Source: JBNJEA01 sp051745395 (GTDB taxonomy: Bacteria; Desulfobacterota; Desulfobacteria; Desulfobacterales; Desulfosalsimonadaceae). From it: a DNA stretch of 55,893 nt. The stretch is taken from NCBI GenBank assembly GCA_051745395.1, contig JBNJEA010000006.1, forward strand, positions 1 through 55,893, in the 5' to 3' direction. Shown here one piece after another: positions 23,253 through 32,122 of this stretch (positions are counted from its first letter, which is position 1; every line of letters begins with the position of its first letter). The translations under genes and the position numbers were made by a program. The notes under the pieces were generated by a model. That model made no database searches, was not told where the DNA came from, and saw only the letters and a program-made list of their open reading frames with translations.

Positions 23253-26216
23253 ATGCAACTCAATCCTTTCCCTTATAACCGTCACAAGGCCATAGCTGCC
23301 AAACGGGGGCGAACCGTCATTATTTTCCAAATCCTGTTGACGGCTTTGCTGGTCACGGGTTTGACCGGCACTGCCGTTTCAAAAGCACCGGCGCAATCCG
23401 AGGGCGACAATCGAAGCTGGCCCCACAAATCCAGTGATCTTTCGCCGTCGCCGAAGCTAACTTTCGGCACCCTGGAAAACGGAATCCGATACGTGCTGAT
23501 GCAAAACCAAAAACCCAAAGACCGGGTCAGCATGCACTTAAATGTTTCGGCCGGCGCTTATCACGAAGCCCCGGACGAACGCGGTATCGCCCATTTCCTC
23601 GAACACATGCTTTTCAACGGCACCGAGCATTTCAAGGCCGGAGAGTTGGTGAAATACTTCCAGCGCATCGGGATGCAATTCGGCCCGGATGTCAATGCCC
23701 GGACCGGTTTTTACGAAACCGTCTACGATCTCGACCTGCCCGACGGCGACCGCGACAGCCTGTCCGAAGGCTTGCTGGTGCTGCGCGATTATGCTGCCGG
23801 GGCCCTGATTGCCGCCGACGAGGTCAAGCAGGAACGCGGCGTCATCCTGTCGGAAAAACGGAGCCGGGATTCACCCGACTACCGGACCTTTGAAGCCACT
23901 CTGGCATTTGAACTCCCCGATGCCCGGATATCCAAACGCCTGCCCATCGGCACCGAGGAAGTGATTCGAAAAACCGACCGCAAGCTGCTGAAAGGCTTTT
24001 ACGACACCTGGTACCGGCCGGACCGGCTGACGGTTGTAATGGCCGGGCAGTTCGACAAAAAAACCGCAAAAAAATTGATCGAAAAACGCTTTGCCGATAT
24101 TTCGGCCCGGGCGCCGGAAAAACCCGAGCCCGACTTCGGTACCATCGACCACGAGGGCCTGCAACCCTTCTACCACCATGAATCGGAAGCCGGCAGCACC
24201 CGGGTGGTCATTGAAACCCTCCGGAAACATCCCCTGCCGGATGACAGCAAGGCCTACCAGCGGGAAAAGATGCGTCACCGCATGGCCGACCGCATCGTAC
24301 AGCACCGGCTCAATGAAGCCCTAAACAGCGGAGATGCCCCGTTTACGGAGGCCCAAATCAGTTCCGGCAACTTCCTCCGGTTTATCCGGGCAACCGAAAT
24401 TAAGGCACAATGCCCGAAGGAAAACTGGGAAAAATCCCTGGCCGCTCTCGAACAGACCCTGCGCAAAGCCCTGCACTTTGGCTTTACCGAATCGGAGGTC
24501 AAGCGGGTAAAAAAAGAATTTTCCGCCCGGCTGGAACGGGCCGTAAAATCGGCATCCACCAGGGAAAGTTCCACGCTGACCCGGCAGATCATGAGCCACC
24601 TCAACCGGGATCGCGTTTTTCAGTCGCCGGCGCAGCGCCAAAAGCTTCTTGCCCCCGCCATCGAATCGGCCACGGCTGAATCGCTGCACAAGCGGTTGAA
24701 AGACGACTGGGCACCGGAACACCGGCTGCTGATCGTCACCGGCAACGCGGAGATCGACCCGGCAAACGATGCGCCGGAAGATCAGATTGTATCCACCTAT
24801 AACAAAAGCCGACAAACAGCGGTCAAAAAGCCCGAAGAAAGCAAAGACCTGACGTTTCCGTACCTGGCCGCCCCGCAGACGCCCGGCAAAATCAAATCCC
24901 GAAAAGACTTCGACGACCAGGGCATCACCCGGGTGGTCTTTGAAAACGGCACCACGCTTTTCGTCAAGCAAACGGACTTCGAAGCCGACCAGGTCAAGGC
25001 CGCCGTGTCCTTCGGGGCGGGCGAATCCGTGGAACCGGCCGATCAGGCGGGATTGAGCGAGCTTTCGCAGCAGGTGGTCAACTTAAGCGGTCTGGGCAAA
25101 CTCGACCGCGACCAGCTCAAGCAGGTCCTGGCGGGCAAAGACACCAGCGTAAACTTTGCCGTGGAAGAAGACAAATTTGTCTTTCAAGGCGAAACGGTCA
25201 CCGATGAAACCCGGCTGCTCTTTGAACTGTTCTACGCCCACCTGATGGACCCGGCTTTCCGAAAAACGGCCTACAAACTCGCGACCAAGCAGTTTACCCA
25301 GAAATACCAATCGCTGGGCCATTCCATTGAAGGGGCCATGCAGCTGGAAGGCAGCCGGTTTCTGGCCGGCGGCGACCCCCGCTTCGGCCTGCCCGCACTT
25401 GAGACATTGAAACAGACCCGGCTGGCCGATATCCGGGAGTGGATCACCGGCGCCATGGAAAACTCGCCCATCGAAATCGCGGTGGTGGGCGATATGGAGC
25501 CGGACCGGATCATCGAGCTGGCCGCGACCTTCTTCGGGACCATCGCCGAACGCTCCGATATCTCCGAGCCCGAAAAGGAACGGCATCCGGATTTTCCGGA
25601 AAACAAGTCCACCAATATCGACGTGCCCACCCGGATCGACAAGGGATTGGTCCTGGTGGCCTATCCCACCACCGACATCTGGAACATCGACCATACCCGG
25701 CAGCTGTCCATCCTTTCTCAGGTGGTCTCCGACCGAATGCGCATCAAAATCCGCGAGCAAATGGGGGCCGCCTACTCCCAGGCCGCCTACAACAAACCGG
25801 GCCGGGCCTATCCGGATTGGGGAATTTTTAATGCATATGCGGTCATCGACCCGGAAGATGCCGGCGCGGTCAAGCAGGCCCTCAAGGAAATTGCGGCGGA
25901 TCTGAACAAAAACGGCGCCACCGAAGATGAGGTAAAACGGGCGGTGCAACCGGTGCTCACCGACATCAAAGAATCGCTTAAAACCAACAATTACTGGCTC
26001 AATACCGTTTTAAAAGGCGCCAGCCGGCACCCGGTGCAGATTGAATGGAACCGGTCCATCCAAAGCGACTACAAATCGATCACTCCCCAAGACATCAACA
26101 AGATGGCCGATATGTATTTGGAAAATGCCGCGGCGGCCACGGTGTTTATTTACCCGGAGGAAAAGCAGACAGAAGATGCCGGCAATAAAGCCGGTGCTGA
26201 GGGTTCCGGCAGCTAA
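23253..26216 (+). CDS. Periplasmic M16 family zinc metalloprotease
   Basis: Start set at the ATG at 23253 (987 residues) with AAGGA 8 bases upstream. A membrane or signal segment lies at 21-41. Two M16 halves are fused in one chain: the N-terminal catalytic half has HFLEH (His114, Glu117, His118) and the third zinc ligand Glu191 in ERGVILSEKR, with Glu184 seven residues earlier. The C-terminal half (about 560-980) lacks the motif and should be the inactive clamp, with the usual REQMGAAYS Arg/Tyr segment for substrate. The size matches pitrilysin-like proteases such as PqqL. It stands alone with its own AT-rich upstream gap (22980-23252). Confidence 0.93.
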   Translation: MQLNPFPYNRHKAIAAKRGRTVIIFQILLTALLVTGLTGTAVSKAPAQSEGDNRSWPHKSSDLSPSPKLTFGTLENGIRYVLMQNQKPKDRVSMHLNVSAGAYHEAPDERGIAHFLEHMLFNGTEHFKAGELVKYFQRIGMQFGPDVNARTGFYETVYDLDLPDGDRDSLSEGLLVLRDYAAGALIAADEVKQERGVILSEKRSRDSPDYRTFEATLAFELPDARISKRLPIGTEEVIRKTDRKLLKGFYDTWYRPDRLTVVMAGQFDKKTAKKLIEKRFADISARAPEKPEPDFGTIDHEGLQPFYHHESEAGSTRVVIETLRKHPLPDDSKAYQREKMRHRMADRIVQHRLNEALNSGDAPFTEAQISSGNFLRFIRATEIKAQCPKENWEKSLAALEQTLRKALHFGFTESEVKRVKKEFSARLERAVKSASTRESSTLTRQIMSHLNRDRVFQSPAQRQKLLAPAIESATAESLHKRLKDDWAPEHRLLIVTGNAEIDPANDAPEDQIVSTYNKSRQTAVKKPEESKDLTFPYLAAPQTPGKIKSRKDFDDQGITRVVFENGTTLFVKQTDFEADQVKAAVSFGAGESVEPADQAGLSELSQQVVNLSGLGKLDRDQLKQVLAGKDTSVNFAVEEDKFVFQGETVTDETRLLFELFYAHLMDPAFRKTAYKLATKQFTQKYQSLGHSIEGAMQLEGSRFLAGGDPRFGLPALETLKQTRLADIREWITGAMENSPIEIAVVGDMEPDRIIELAATFFGTIAERSDISEPEKERHPDFPENKSTNIDVPTRIDKGLVLVAYPTTDIWNIDHTRQLSILSQVVSDRMRIKIREQMGAAYSQAAYNKPGRAYPDWGIFNAYAVIDPEDAGAVKQALKEIAADLNKNGATEDEVKRAVQPVLTDIKESLKTNNYWLNTVLKGASRHPVQIEWNRSIQSDYKSITPQDINKMADMYLENAAAATVFIYPEEKQTEDAGNKAGAEGSGS

Positions 26217-26290
26217 TCGATAACGGGTAGCTGGAAATCCCTTTTCCACGGCCCGTCAGGGCGACGTTTACGAATCTCGGACCATAGGAT

Positions 26291-27064
26291 ATGGCATTTA
26301 TGGGATCTCCTGCCATAGTGGAATTTGAAAGTTATGCCGCTTCCGTTTCGGCCGCATGCGAACAGATCGGCGCCGGGACGATGCTGGCCGGGCAATCCAG
26401 GGTTTTGGTCAAGCCCAACCTCGTCACCGGCAGCGCTTACCCGGTGACCACGCCGGCGGCATGCTGCGCCGCTGTTATCGATTACATCCGCGCCCACAGT
26501 TCGGCGGATATCGTCATTGCCGAAGGCACCGGCGATCCATGCTATGACGGCATGGCCATATTTGATAAGCTGGGCTACACGCATGTGGCGACGGAAAAGG
26601 GCGTCGATTTAATCGAGTTAAACACTGAACCGGTCATCCGGCTGGAAAACCCCGATTGCGAAAGATTTCCGGAATTTTATATGCCCGAGATTGCAATGGA
26701 TTCCTTCATTGTTTCCGTGCCCGTCTTAAAGGCCCACTCCCTGGCCGGATTTACGGGAACAATGAAAAACATGATGGGCTTTGCGCCGCCGGACCACTAT
26801 GCCGGCAGCGGCGGGGTCTGGAACAAGGCAGAATTCCACATCGGCATCCAGGAGGCCATTGCCGACCTAAACTGCTACCGCCAGGCGGATTTCACCGTCA
26901 TGGACGCTGTGGTGGGCCTGCCGCACAATCACTTGGGCGGCCGCCCCTGTGATCCGCCGGTCAACAAAATCCTCGCCGGTTTCGACCCCGTTGCTCTGGA
27001 CCGGGAAGCCGCCGGCCTGCTCGGTATCGACTGGCAAAAAATCGGTCACCTCAAGAACGCTTAA
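26291..27064 (+). CDS. DUF362 domain protein
   Basis: A 257-residue protein made of one DUF362 domain. VLVKPNLVTGSAYPVTTPA near residue 38 and VPVLKAHSLAGFTGTMKNMMG near 142 are the family's two signature stretches. AGFDPVALDREAAGLLGID near the end is also conserved. It lacks the ferredoxin domain that some DUF362 proteins carry at the C-terminus. Function of this family is not firmly known; iron-sulfur or redox links are suggested by its spread in anaerobes. The ribosome binding site is weak, and an ATG three codons in (26300) is an alternative start. Confidence 0.85.
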   Translation: MAFMGSPAIVEFESYAASVSAACEQIGAGTMLAGQSRVLVKPNLVTGSAYPVTTPAACCAAVIDYIRAHSSADIVIAEGTGDPCYDGMAIFDKLGYTHVATEKGVDLIELNTEPVIRLENPDCERFPEFYMPEIAMDSFIVSVPVLKAHSLAGFTGTMKNMMGFAPPDHYAGSGGVWNKAEFHIGIQEAIADLNCYRQADFTVMDAVVGLPHNHLGGRPCDPPVNKILAGFDPVALDREAAGLLGIDWQKIGHLKNA

Positions 27065-27097
27065 AGGCGTAACCTGAAGTACCAAACGACGTTAACC

Positions 27098-27158
27098 GGC
27101 CGGCAGATGAGGCGATATCCTCGCTCAGTGAGCGAGGATATCGCCTCATCTGCCGGCC
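27098..27158. repeat. Perfect 61-bp palindrome (30-bp arms, single central base)
   Basis: GGCCGGCAGATGAGGCGATA and the following 10 bases are repeated exactly as the reverse complement around a single central G at 27128. The whole stem is GC-rich and lies 34 bases after the DUF362 stop. No T-tract follows, so it is not a standard terminator. It could extrude as a cruciform or give a very stable RNA hairpin. I found no second copy in the window. Confidence 0.95.
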
Positions 27159-27229
27159 TCGAATCATGCAAGGTACTACGGAATAAAGACATTACCGGAA
27201 TAGAAAGCCGAAAATCCCTCAGCGCTGCC

Positions 27230-27627
27230 CTGACGGGGGGAGGGTAAAAGGGGCTTGTGAGCGAGATTGCGGGATTTGCCGAAAAGGCGGGCCCTTTGCG
27301 CCGCGTAAAATTTCTCACTGTCTGAGGGCGACCCGCCCGAGTTTGAGAAACCTAAATTGAGCGATTTTCAAGTTTGCCGCAGATACAAGGAAGATGCAGA
27401 CGAGCGATAGTGGACTATGCGAAGCTGCATCTGACGCAGTAGATGCGGCAAACTTGGAAATCCCGGAGGGTTTCTGATTTTTAAAGTATAAATGTTTATT
27501 ATCTTTTACAAAATATTGTTTTTAAAAATCTGAAACGCTCAATTTAGGAAAAATTTAGCGGCGCAAAGGGCCCGCCCGGCAAAGGGCGCACGAGAGAACA
27601 AGTGCCTTTTGCCCTCCTCCCCGTCAG
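27230..27627. repeat. Nested foldback element of about 0.4 kb
   Basis: The gap 27065-27642 (578 bp) holds no credible gene. From outside in, four pairs of arms face each other. CTGACGGGG plus AGGG.AAAAGG near 27230 pairs with the same in reverse near 27604-27627. GCGGGCCCTTTGCGCCGC (27287-27304) matches 27558-27575 perfectly. CCTAAATTGAGCG (27351-27363) matches 27536-27548. CAAGTTTGCCGCA (27369-27381) pairs with TGCGGCAAACTTG (27444-27456). The innermost part (27369-27456) looks like another dispersed palindromic family with GATGCAG/CTGCATC arms, lying off-centre, followed by an AT-rich spacer. It resembles a non-autonomous foldback or MITE-like element into which a smaller repeat inserted. 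Confidence 0.8.
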
Positions 27628-27642
27628 CCAAGACCCCTGCAA

Positions 27643-28875
27643 CTAATGCCGCCCGAACCGCACTCTTCCATAATAGAACCGACGGTCTTCGGCGGCAGAG
27701 AACGCAAACCGCTTTGACTGCCCATAGGGGGTTTTAACCGTCACCACCTGCCGGCCGGCGGCCAGCGGCACCCGCATCAGCGTCAGATACGCCGGCAGGG
27801 TTTGCCAGTTGCGGGTGTCGGGCTCTTCGGTGAGGAAAAAGGCAATGCGCACCAAAAATTCGGCAAGCGGATCGTCAATGTTTTGGGCAATGACTTCCTT
27901 GGTGGTCACACGGGCGGCTTCCTTGGCAATGATTCTGGCCGCCCGGGCATTTAAAGAGGTATCGAGCACGCCGGCCACGTCGGTGGTGACCCGATCGGCC
28001 GATACCGCGCTGGCCGCCCCCGTAACACGGGGGGGAGAAAACCGGTCAAACCGCCGCTCGTAGCGGACAAAGGAAAACCGGATTGACGGCGGCACGATGA
28101 TGTTTTGCGGCCGCTTGACCGGCCCCTGCCCGTCGGCGACAAATATCAGTGCCTCGGCAACAGGAGACGATGGCGGCCTTCCGGCCATCTGTTTTTTATA
28201 CTTGGCGGCTTCATCCAGAAAGCCGAGCTGTCGGGCCAGCCGATAAAGCGTCGGCAGAATCGGGGCGGCATCGGCCATGTCTTCCGCCAGCTTTTTGTAC
28301 TCGATGTAGGCGCCGTTGGTTTCACCGACGGCTTCGAAACAATGGGCGATCAGGGCCCGGGTAAAGTAGTCGCCGCTTGTCGCCTTGCCGTATTCATCCC
28401 GGATTTCCAGCGCCTGCCGGGCTTCCACAAAGGCGCTGTCAAAACGGTTTAACAACAGGTAATTCATCATCAGGTAGGTATGGATCAGCAGGCGCTCCTG
28501 GTATTCGCCCCGGTAGATGGACAGGCGCTCCGAGGAGATCATGGTAGTGCCCTGGCGGCTGACGCTGATGATCTCCTCGGCCTCTAAAAAGTCAACGGCC
28601 TGGCGCAGCATCTCGGCGCTTTCCTGATACCGGCCGCTTTCGTGTAAGATTACCCCCTTTTCCATTAAAAACAGCAATCGGTCCCTGCGGGCCACCGATT
28701 CGGCATCATCCAGGGTGTTGACCGCATCGGCGGTATCGCCGGTATAAAACGCGCTTCTGGCGCGATGTAACGGACCGGAGGCACACCCGGCAGCCAGACA
28801 GGCACAGCAGACCAACAACGCCATCCGGCTCCGGATGCGCCCCGATAACAATGCCGTCACGGACTGGTGACCCAC
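27643..28875 (-). CDS. TPR-type lipoprotein of COG3014 kind
   Basis: A 410-residue protein. The N-terminus has a signal with lipobox (LAAGC), so it is a lipoprotein. The start is taken as GTG at 28875 with GGGGGGTAAGG shortly upstream; an ATG at residue 18 is less likely because it removes the basic part of the signal. Residues 35-230 are helical repeats of TPR style (YTGDTADAVNTLDDAES, ILHESGRYQESAEMLRQAVD). A second domain follows with ALIFVADGQGPVKRPQ and a C-terminal beta-rich part. It is 19 bases downstream of an LpoB-like gene, an arrangement known for COG3014 genes in other proteobacteria. Role in envelope or wall synthesis is inference. Confidence 0.82.
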   Translation of the reverse strand: MGHQSVTALLSGRIRSRMALLVCCACLAAGCASGPLHRARSAFYTGDTADAVNTLDDAESVARRDRLLFLMEKGVILHESGRYQESAEMLRQAVDFLEAEEIISVSRQGTTMISSERLSIYRGEYQERLLIHTYLMMNYLLLNRFDSAFVEARQALEIRDEYGKATSGDYFTRALIAHCFEAVGETNGAYIEYKKLAEDMADAAPILPTLYRLARQLGFLDEAAKYKKQMAGRPPSSPVAEALIFVADGQGPVKRPQNIIVPPSIRFSFVRYERRFDRFSPPRVTGAASAVSADRVTTDVAGVLDTSLNARAARIIAKEAARVTTKEVIAQNIDDPLAEFLVRIAFFLTEEPDTRNWQTLPAYLTLMRVPLAAGRQVVTVKTPYGQSKRFAFSAAEDRRFYYGRVRFGRH

Positions 28876-28894
28876 AGCACCTTACCCCCCGGCT

Positions 28895-29524
28895 TTACCA
28901 TCCGATAAACGGCTTTGCCGCCTCGCGCACGATTTCCACGCTGTCGCTCCACTCGATCAAACCGGTTTCAATATCGGTCAACTCCAATGTCAGGCTGTAA
29001 TACATCATCGTCCGCCGCTTGAAACGGACCTGGTCGGGCTGTTTTTTCTTAATCGAACGAAAAGTGCCGCTCAACATGAACTCGGCACCCACCTGCCGGG
29101 CCATCCGGATGCGGGTATCCGGCGAAACATTGCCCCCGTACTGGTAACCGAGCTCTTCTTCGATATTTTGCCGCTGCCGCTTGTTGACAAAACGGGCCTT
29201 GCCGCTTTGCAGGATTTCTTTGCGGATATCATCGAGGATGCCGCCGGTATCGATATGATCCGACGTTCGATTGGCAATGCCGTAGGCGATAATTACCGGC
29301 CGGTTTTCGGCGTTGCCCAGCGGGGGCTTGCGGGTGATAGACCGGGTCAACTGCTCGACAATGGCCTTTTTGTCCGAAAAATCATAAGCTTCATCATAAT
29401 GGACGGTTTCCTGGGGGGAAATATCCCGGGTGGTCGCCCGACACCCGGAAAGCTGCATCAGCAAAAAAAGGCCGCCGAGCCCCCCGACAATCAACCCGAT
29501 GCCGATCAGTCGCCTGTATTTCAT
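28895..29524 (-). CDS. LpoB-family lipoprotein (penicillin-binding protein activator)
   Basis: A 209-residue lipoprotein: basic start, hydrophobic helix, then lipobox LSGC at about 25-28. The mature domain has the LpoB/PF13036 pattern ILDDIRKEILQSGKARFVNKRQ, then ARQVGAEFMLSGTF and YSLTLELTDIETGLIEWSDSVEI. In E. coli LpoB spans the periplasm to activate PBP1b; here only the family fold can be claimed. It leads an operon with the COG3014-like lipoprotein and is transcribed away from the cytochrome assembly genes. The 221-bp divergent gap (29525-29745) must hold both promoters. Confidence 0.87.
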   Translation of the reverse strand: MKYRRLIGIGLIVGGLGGLFLLMQLSGCRATTRDISPQETVHYDEAYDFSDKKAIVEQLTRSITRKPPLGNAENRPVIIAYGIANRTSDHIDTGGILDDIRKEILQSGKARFVNKRQRQNIEEELGYQYGGNVSPDTRIRMARQVGAEFMLSGTFRSIKKKQPDQVRFKRRTMMYYSLTLELTDIETGLIEWSDSVEIVREAAKPFIGW

Positions 29525-29745
29525 ATCCGTTTCCTTTCACGTGGTTGAAAATCTTCGATCGCCTGATTCATTTGCTTTCCTTCTTTTTTCTTAAAGTAAG
29601 AAACCCCCGGCACTTTGGCAAGTACTTGGCCGGCGACAAAAATTCGGGCCCGGGTTTTGTTCTATTGCCTGCCGCGCCAGGATCTGATATGAAAATGGGG
29701 CTGTTTATCAAAAACGCTTCAACTGCTAACTCTCAAGGATTATAA

Positions 29746-31140
29746 ATGAATAAGACCAACGCGCATAAAAGTGGCACTGATCGGATCTGGGCGTTTTTCG
29801 CCTCCGTAAAGCTTTCGGTGGTCCTTTTGCTGACCCTGGCGGTGACCTCGATTATCGGCACAGTGATTCCGCAGAACGAAAACCCCGCTCTTTACCGGCA
29901 AACATACGGCGACGGGCTTTACCAGCTTTTCGACACCTTGAATTTCTTTGACATGTACCACGCCTGGTGGTTCCGGCTGCTGCTCTGCCTGCTGATCGTC
30001 AATATCGTGGTCTGCTCCATCCAGCGGCTGTCTTCTACCTGGAAGATCCTTTTCCCTAAAAAGCCGGTGTTTAATGCCAACCAGTTCCGGAAAAGTCCAA
30101 ACCGCAATGAATGGGTGGTGACGGATTCCATGGAATCACTGAAAGAAATGTATGCCGGGTTCATGGAAAAGCATTTCCGCCACAGCCGGGTGCAAGCCCA
30201 GGACAACGGCTACATGATCTTCGGGGAAAAGGGACGCTGGACGCGCCTTGGCGTCTACGCCGTGCATTCCAGCATCCTGCTGCTAATGGTCGGCGGGCTG
30301 ATCGGCTCGATTTACGGGTTCGAAGGCTACATGAACGTACCGGAAGGGGCCACGGCCAGCACCATATCCTTAAAAAACGCAGACCGCCAAAAGCCGCTCG
30401 ATTTTACCATTCGCTGCGACGATTTCACCGTTTCCCACTACCCGTCGGGCCGGCCCAAGCAATACCGGTCGGAAATCGCCATCATCGACAATGACGAGGT
30501 GGTGATGGAAAAATCCCTCCGGGTCAACGATCCCATTCATTACAAGGGGATCAACATCTTTCAATCCTCCTACGGCAAAACACCCGGGGAGAAATTTTCG
30601 GTGGTTTTTACCGACAACAGTTCCGGCATGGAGGTAAAAAGACAGGCCAGTGTGGGCGATGAAATTGCCCTGCCCGCTGACAGCGGCAAACTCGTTGTCG
30701 AGGATTTCACCAACAATTTCAATTTCCGGGGCCACAATATCGGCCCCTCGTTTCTGTCCCGCCTGATACCGAAAGAAGGCGATCCCAGGCCCATTATCCT
30801 GCCGGTAAACCACCCGCGGTTCGACAAGATGCGCCGCGGCGATTACACCATTACCCTTGAAGATGTCGAATACCGGCATTACACAGGCCTTCAGATCACC
30901 CGCGATCCCGGCGTGCCGGTGGTATACGCGGGGTTTGTCATCATGATCATCGGCTGCTATATTACCTTTTTCATGTTTCACAAAAAAATCTGCATCGAGC
31001 TTGCCCCCGCCGGAAAAGAAAAAACCACCGTGACCGTTTCGGGCCTGTCGCCCAAAAACCGGCCCGGAATGAAAAACATGGTCAACCGGATCGCCCGGCG
31101 ACTCGATCATTTGCGCCAAAATCAAAACCAAAGCCTGTAA
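29746..31140 (+). CDS. resB: Cytochrome c biogenesis protein ResB (Ccs1)
   Basis: A 464-residue membrane protein of the System II cytochrome c maturation pathway. Membrane helices lie near residues 20-42 (SVKLSVVLLLTLAVTSIIGTVIPQ), 75-95, 165-188 and 385-407, with a large periplasmic domain between the last two, as in ResB/Ccs1. The IGTVIPQ sequence with following Asn-Pro is typical. ResB works with CcsA to present haem and reduced apocytochrome at the outer face. AAGGA lies before the ATG, and ccsA follows after 9 bases. The c-type cytochrome QrcA encoded next is an obvious substrate. Confidence 0.94.
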   Translation: MNKTNAHKSGTDRIWAFFASVKLSVVLLLTLAVTSIIGTVIPQNENPALYRQTYGDGLYQLFDTLNFFDMYHAWWFRLLLCLLIVNIVVCSIQRLSSTWKILFPKKPVFNANQFRKSPNRNEWVVTDSMESLKEMYAGFMEKHFRHSRVQAQDNGYMIFGEKGRWTRLGVYAVHSSILLLMVGGLIGSIYGFEGYMNVPEGATASTISLKNADRQKPLDFTIRCDDFTVSHYPSGRPKQYRSEIAIIDNDEVVMEKSLRVNDPIHYKGINIFQSSYGKTPGEKFSVVFTDNSSGMEVKRQASVGDEIALPADSGKLVVEDFTNNFNFRGHNIGPSFLSRLIPKEGDPRPIILPVNHPRFDKMRRGDYTITLEDVEYRHYTGLQITRDPGVPVVYAGFVIMIIGCYITFFMFHKKICIELAPAGKEKTTVTVSGLSPKNRPGMKNMVNRIARRLDHLRQNQNQSL

Positions 31141-31149
31141 GGATATCCC

Positions 31150-31980
31150 ATGATAGAAAGTGCCACCCTTCTTTCCGTCGTCACCTTTATTTACGGACTG
31201 GCGTTGATCTTCTATGTCATCGCCTGGATTTTCAAAAAAACGATGCCCGGAAAGCTCGCCACCGGCGCCATGATCGCAGCTGCTGCCGGAAATGCCGGCG
31301 GTATTGGACTTCGCTGGGTGGAATCCCACCAGCTGGGCTACGGTTATGCGCCCTTGTCGAACCTCTATGAATCGTTGATCTTCTTTTCGCTGGCCTTTGC
31401 CGGGATCTACTTGTTTATCGAGTTTCGATACAAAGTTCGAATCATCGGGGCCATCGCGACGCTTTTTCCGTTTCTGGCCATGGCCTACGCCTCGCTCGGA
31501 GTAAAAAGCGATATAGAGCCCTTGATCCCGGCCCTGCAGAGTAATTGGCTCATCGCCCACGTTATTACCTGCTTTTTCGGTTACGCGGCATTTGCCATTG
31601 CCTGCGGCATCAGCGTCATGTATTTGATCAAGCTGGCCGGTACCAGTGGCGCTGCCGGTGTAACCGACCGGATTCCGGCTTTCGACACACTGGACGAACT
31701 GACCCACCAGATGGTCATGTTCGGCTTTTTGTTTTTGTCCATTGGCATCATCACCGGCGCGGTCTGGGCCAATCAGGCGTGGGGGCGCTACTGGGGCTGG
31801 GACCCCAAGGAGACCTGGTCGCTCATTACCTGGCTGATTTATGCTACCCTGCTGCATGCCCGGCTGATGCGGGGCTGGGAGGGAAAACGGATTGCCTACC
31901 TCTCCTGTTTAGGATTTGTCGCCGTCTTGTTTACCTACTTCGGTGTTAACCTGTTGCCGGGGCTTCACAGCTACCAGTAA
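31150..31980 (+). CDS. ccsB: Cytochrome c synthase membrane subunit CcsA/CcsB type
   Basis: A 276-residue protein with about eight membrane helices. The WWD haem-handling motif is clear: WANQAWGRYWGWDPKETWSL (about 205-224), and conserved haem-ligand His residues occur in ESHQLGYGYAPLSNLYES, in ahead-of-motif DELTHQMVMFG, and in the final GLHSY. The family (CcmF/CycK/CcsA, TIGR03144) moves haem across the membrane and joins it to CxxCH cysteines. It is 9 bases downstream of resB, with AAGGAT as ribosome binding site. Naming differs between organisms (CcsA or CcsB). Confidence 0.94.
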   Translation: MIESATLLSVVTFIYGLALIFYVIAWIFKKTMPGKLATGAMIAAAAGNAGGIGLRWVESHQLGYGYAPLSNLYESLIFFSLAFAGIYLFIEFRYKVRIIGAIATLFPFLAMAYASLGVKSDIEPLIPALQSNWLIAHVITCFFGYAAFAIACGISVMYLIKLAGTSGAAGVTDRIPAFDTLDELTHQMVMFGFLFLSIGIITGAVWANQAWGRYWGWDPKETWSLITWLIYATLLHARLMRGWEGKRIAYLSCLGFVAVLFTYFGVNLLPGLHSYQ

Positions 31981-31992
31981 TGTATATTTTTA

Positions 31993-32021
31993 TTGACATT
32001 TGACGACAAACCCGATATCAG
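31993..32021 (+). promoter_or_regulatory. Candidate sigma-70 promoter for the qrc operon
   Basis: TTGACA at 31993-31998 and TATCAG at 32016-32021 are 17 bases apart in the 142-bp gap between ccsB and qrcA. They lie about 100 bases before the qrcA ATG. The following T-run and AT-rich leader have no evident hairpin, so read-through from ccsB is also possible. Confidence 0.45.
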
Positions 32022-32122
32022 ATTTTTTTTACGGTAGTCAGTTAGCTATTTAGAATATTTGCAAAAGCAATCGGGCACGGCTTTGCAATCGATCAACCCC
32101 AACAGTTTTTGACGGAGTACCC

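Noticed and set aside
27061..27318. An 85-codon minus-strand ORF in the gap after the DUF362 gene
   Set aside because: It is made up largely of palindrome sequence and has no ribosome binding site or family match.
27361..27460. Small RNA or riboswitch gene in the foldback
   Set aside because: The hairpin is clear but I see no promoter, no known riboswitch core and no terminator, so it is reported only as a repeat.
30370..31857. A 495-codon open frame on the minus strand across resB and ccsB
   Set aside because: It lies opposite two genes with strong family motifs, has no membrane or domain pattern of its own, and its composition is that of an antisense shadow in GC-rich DNA.
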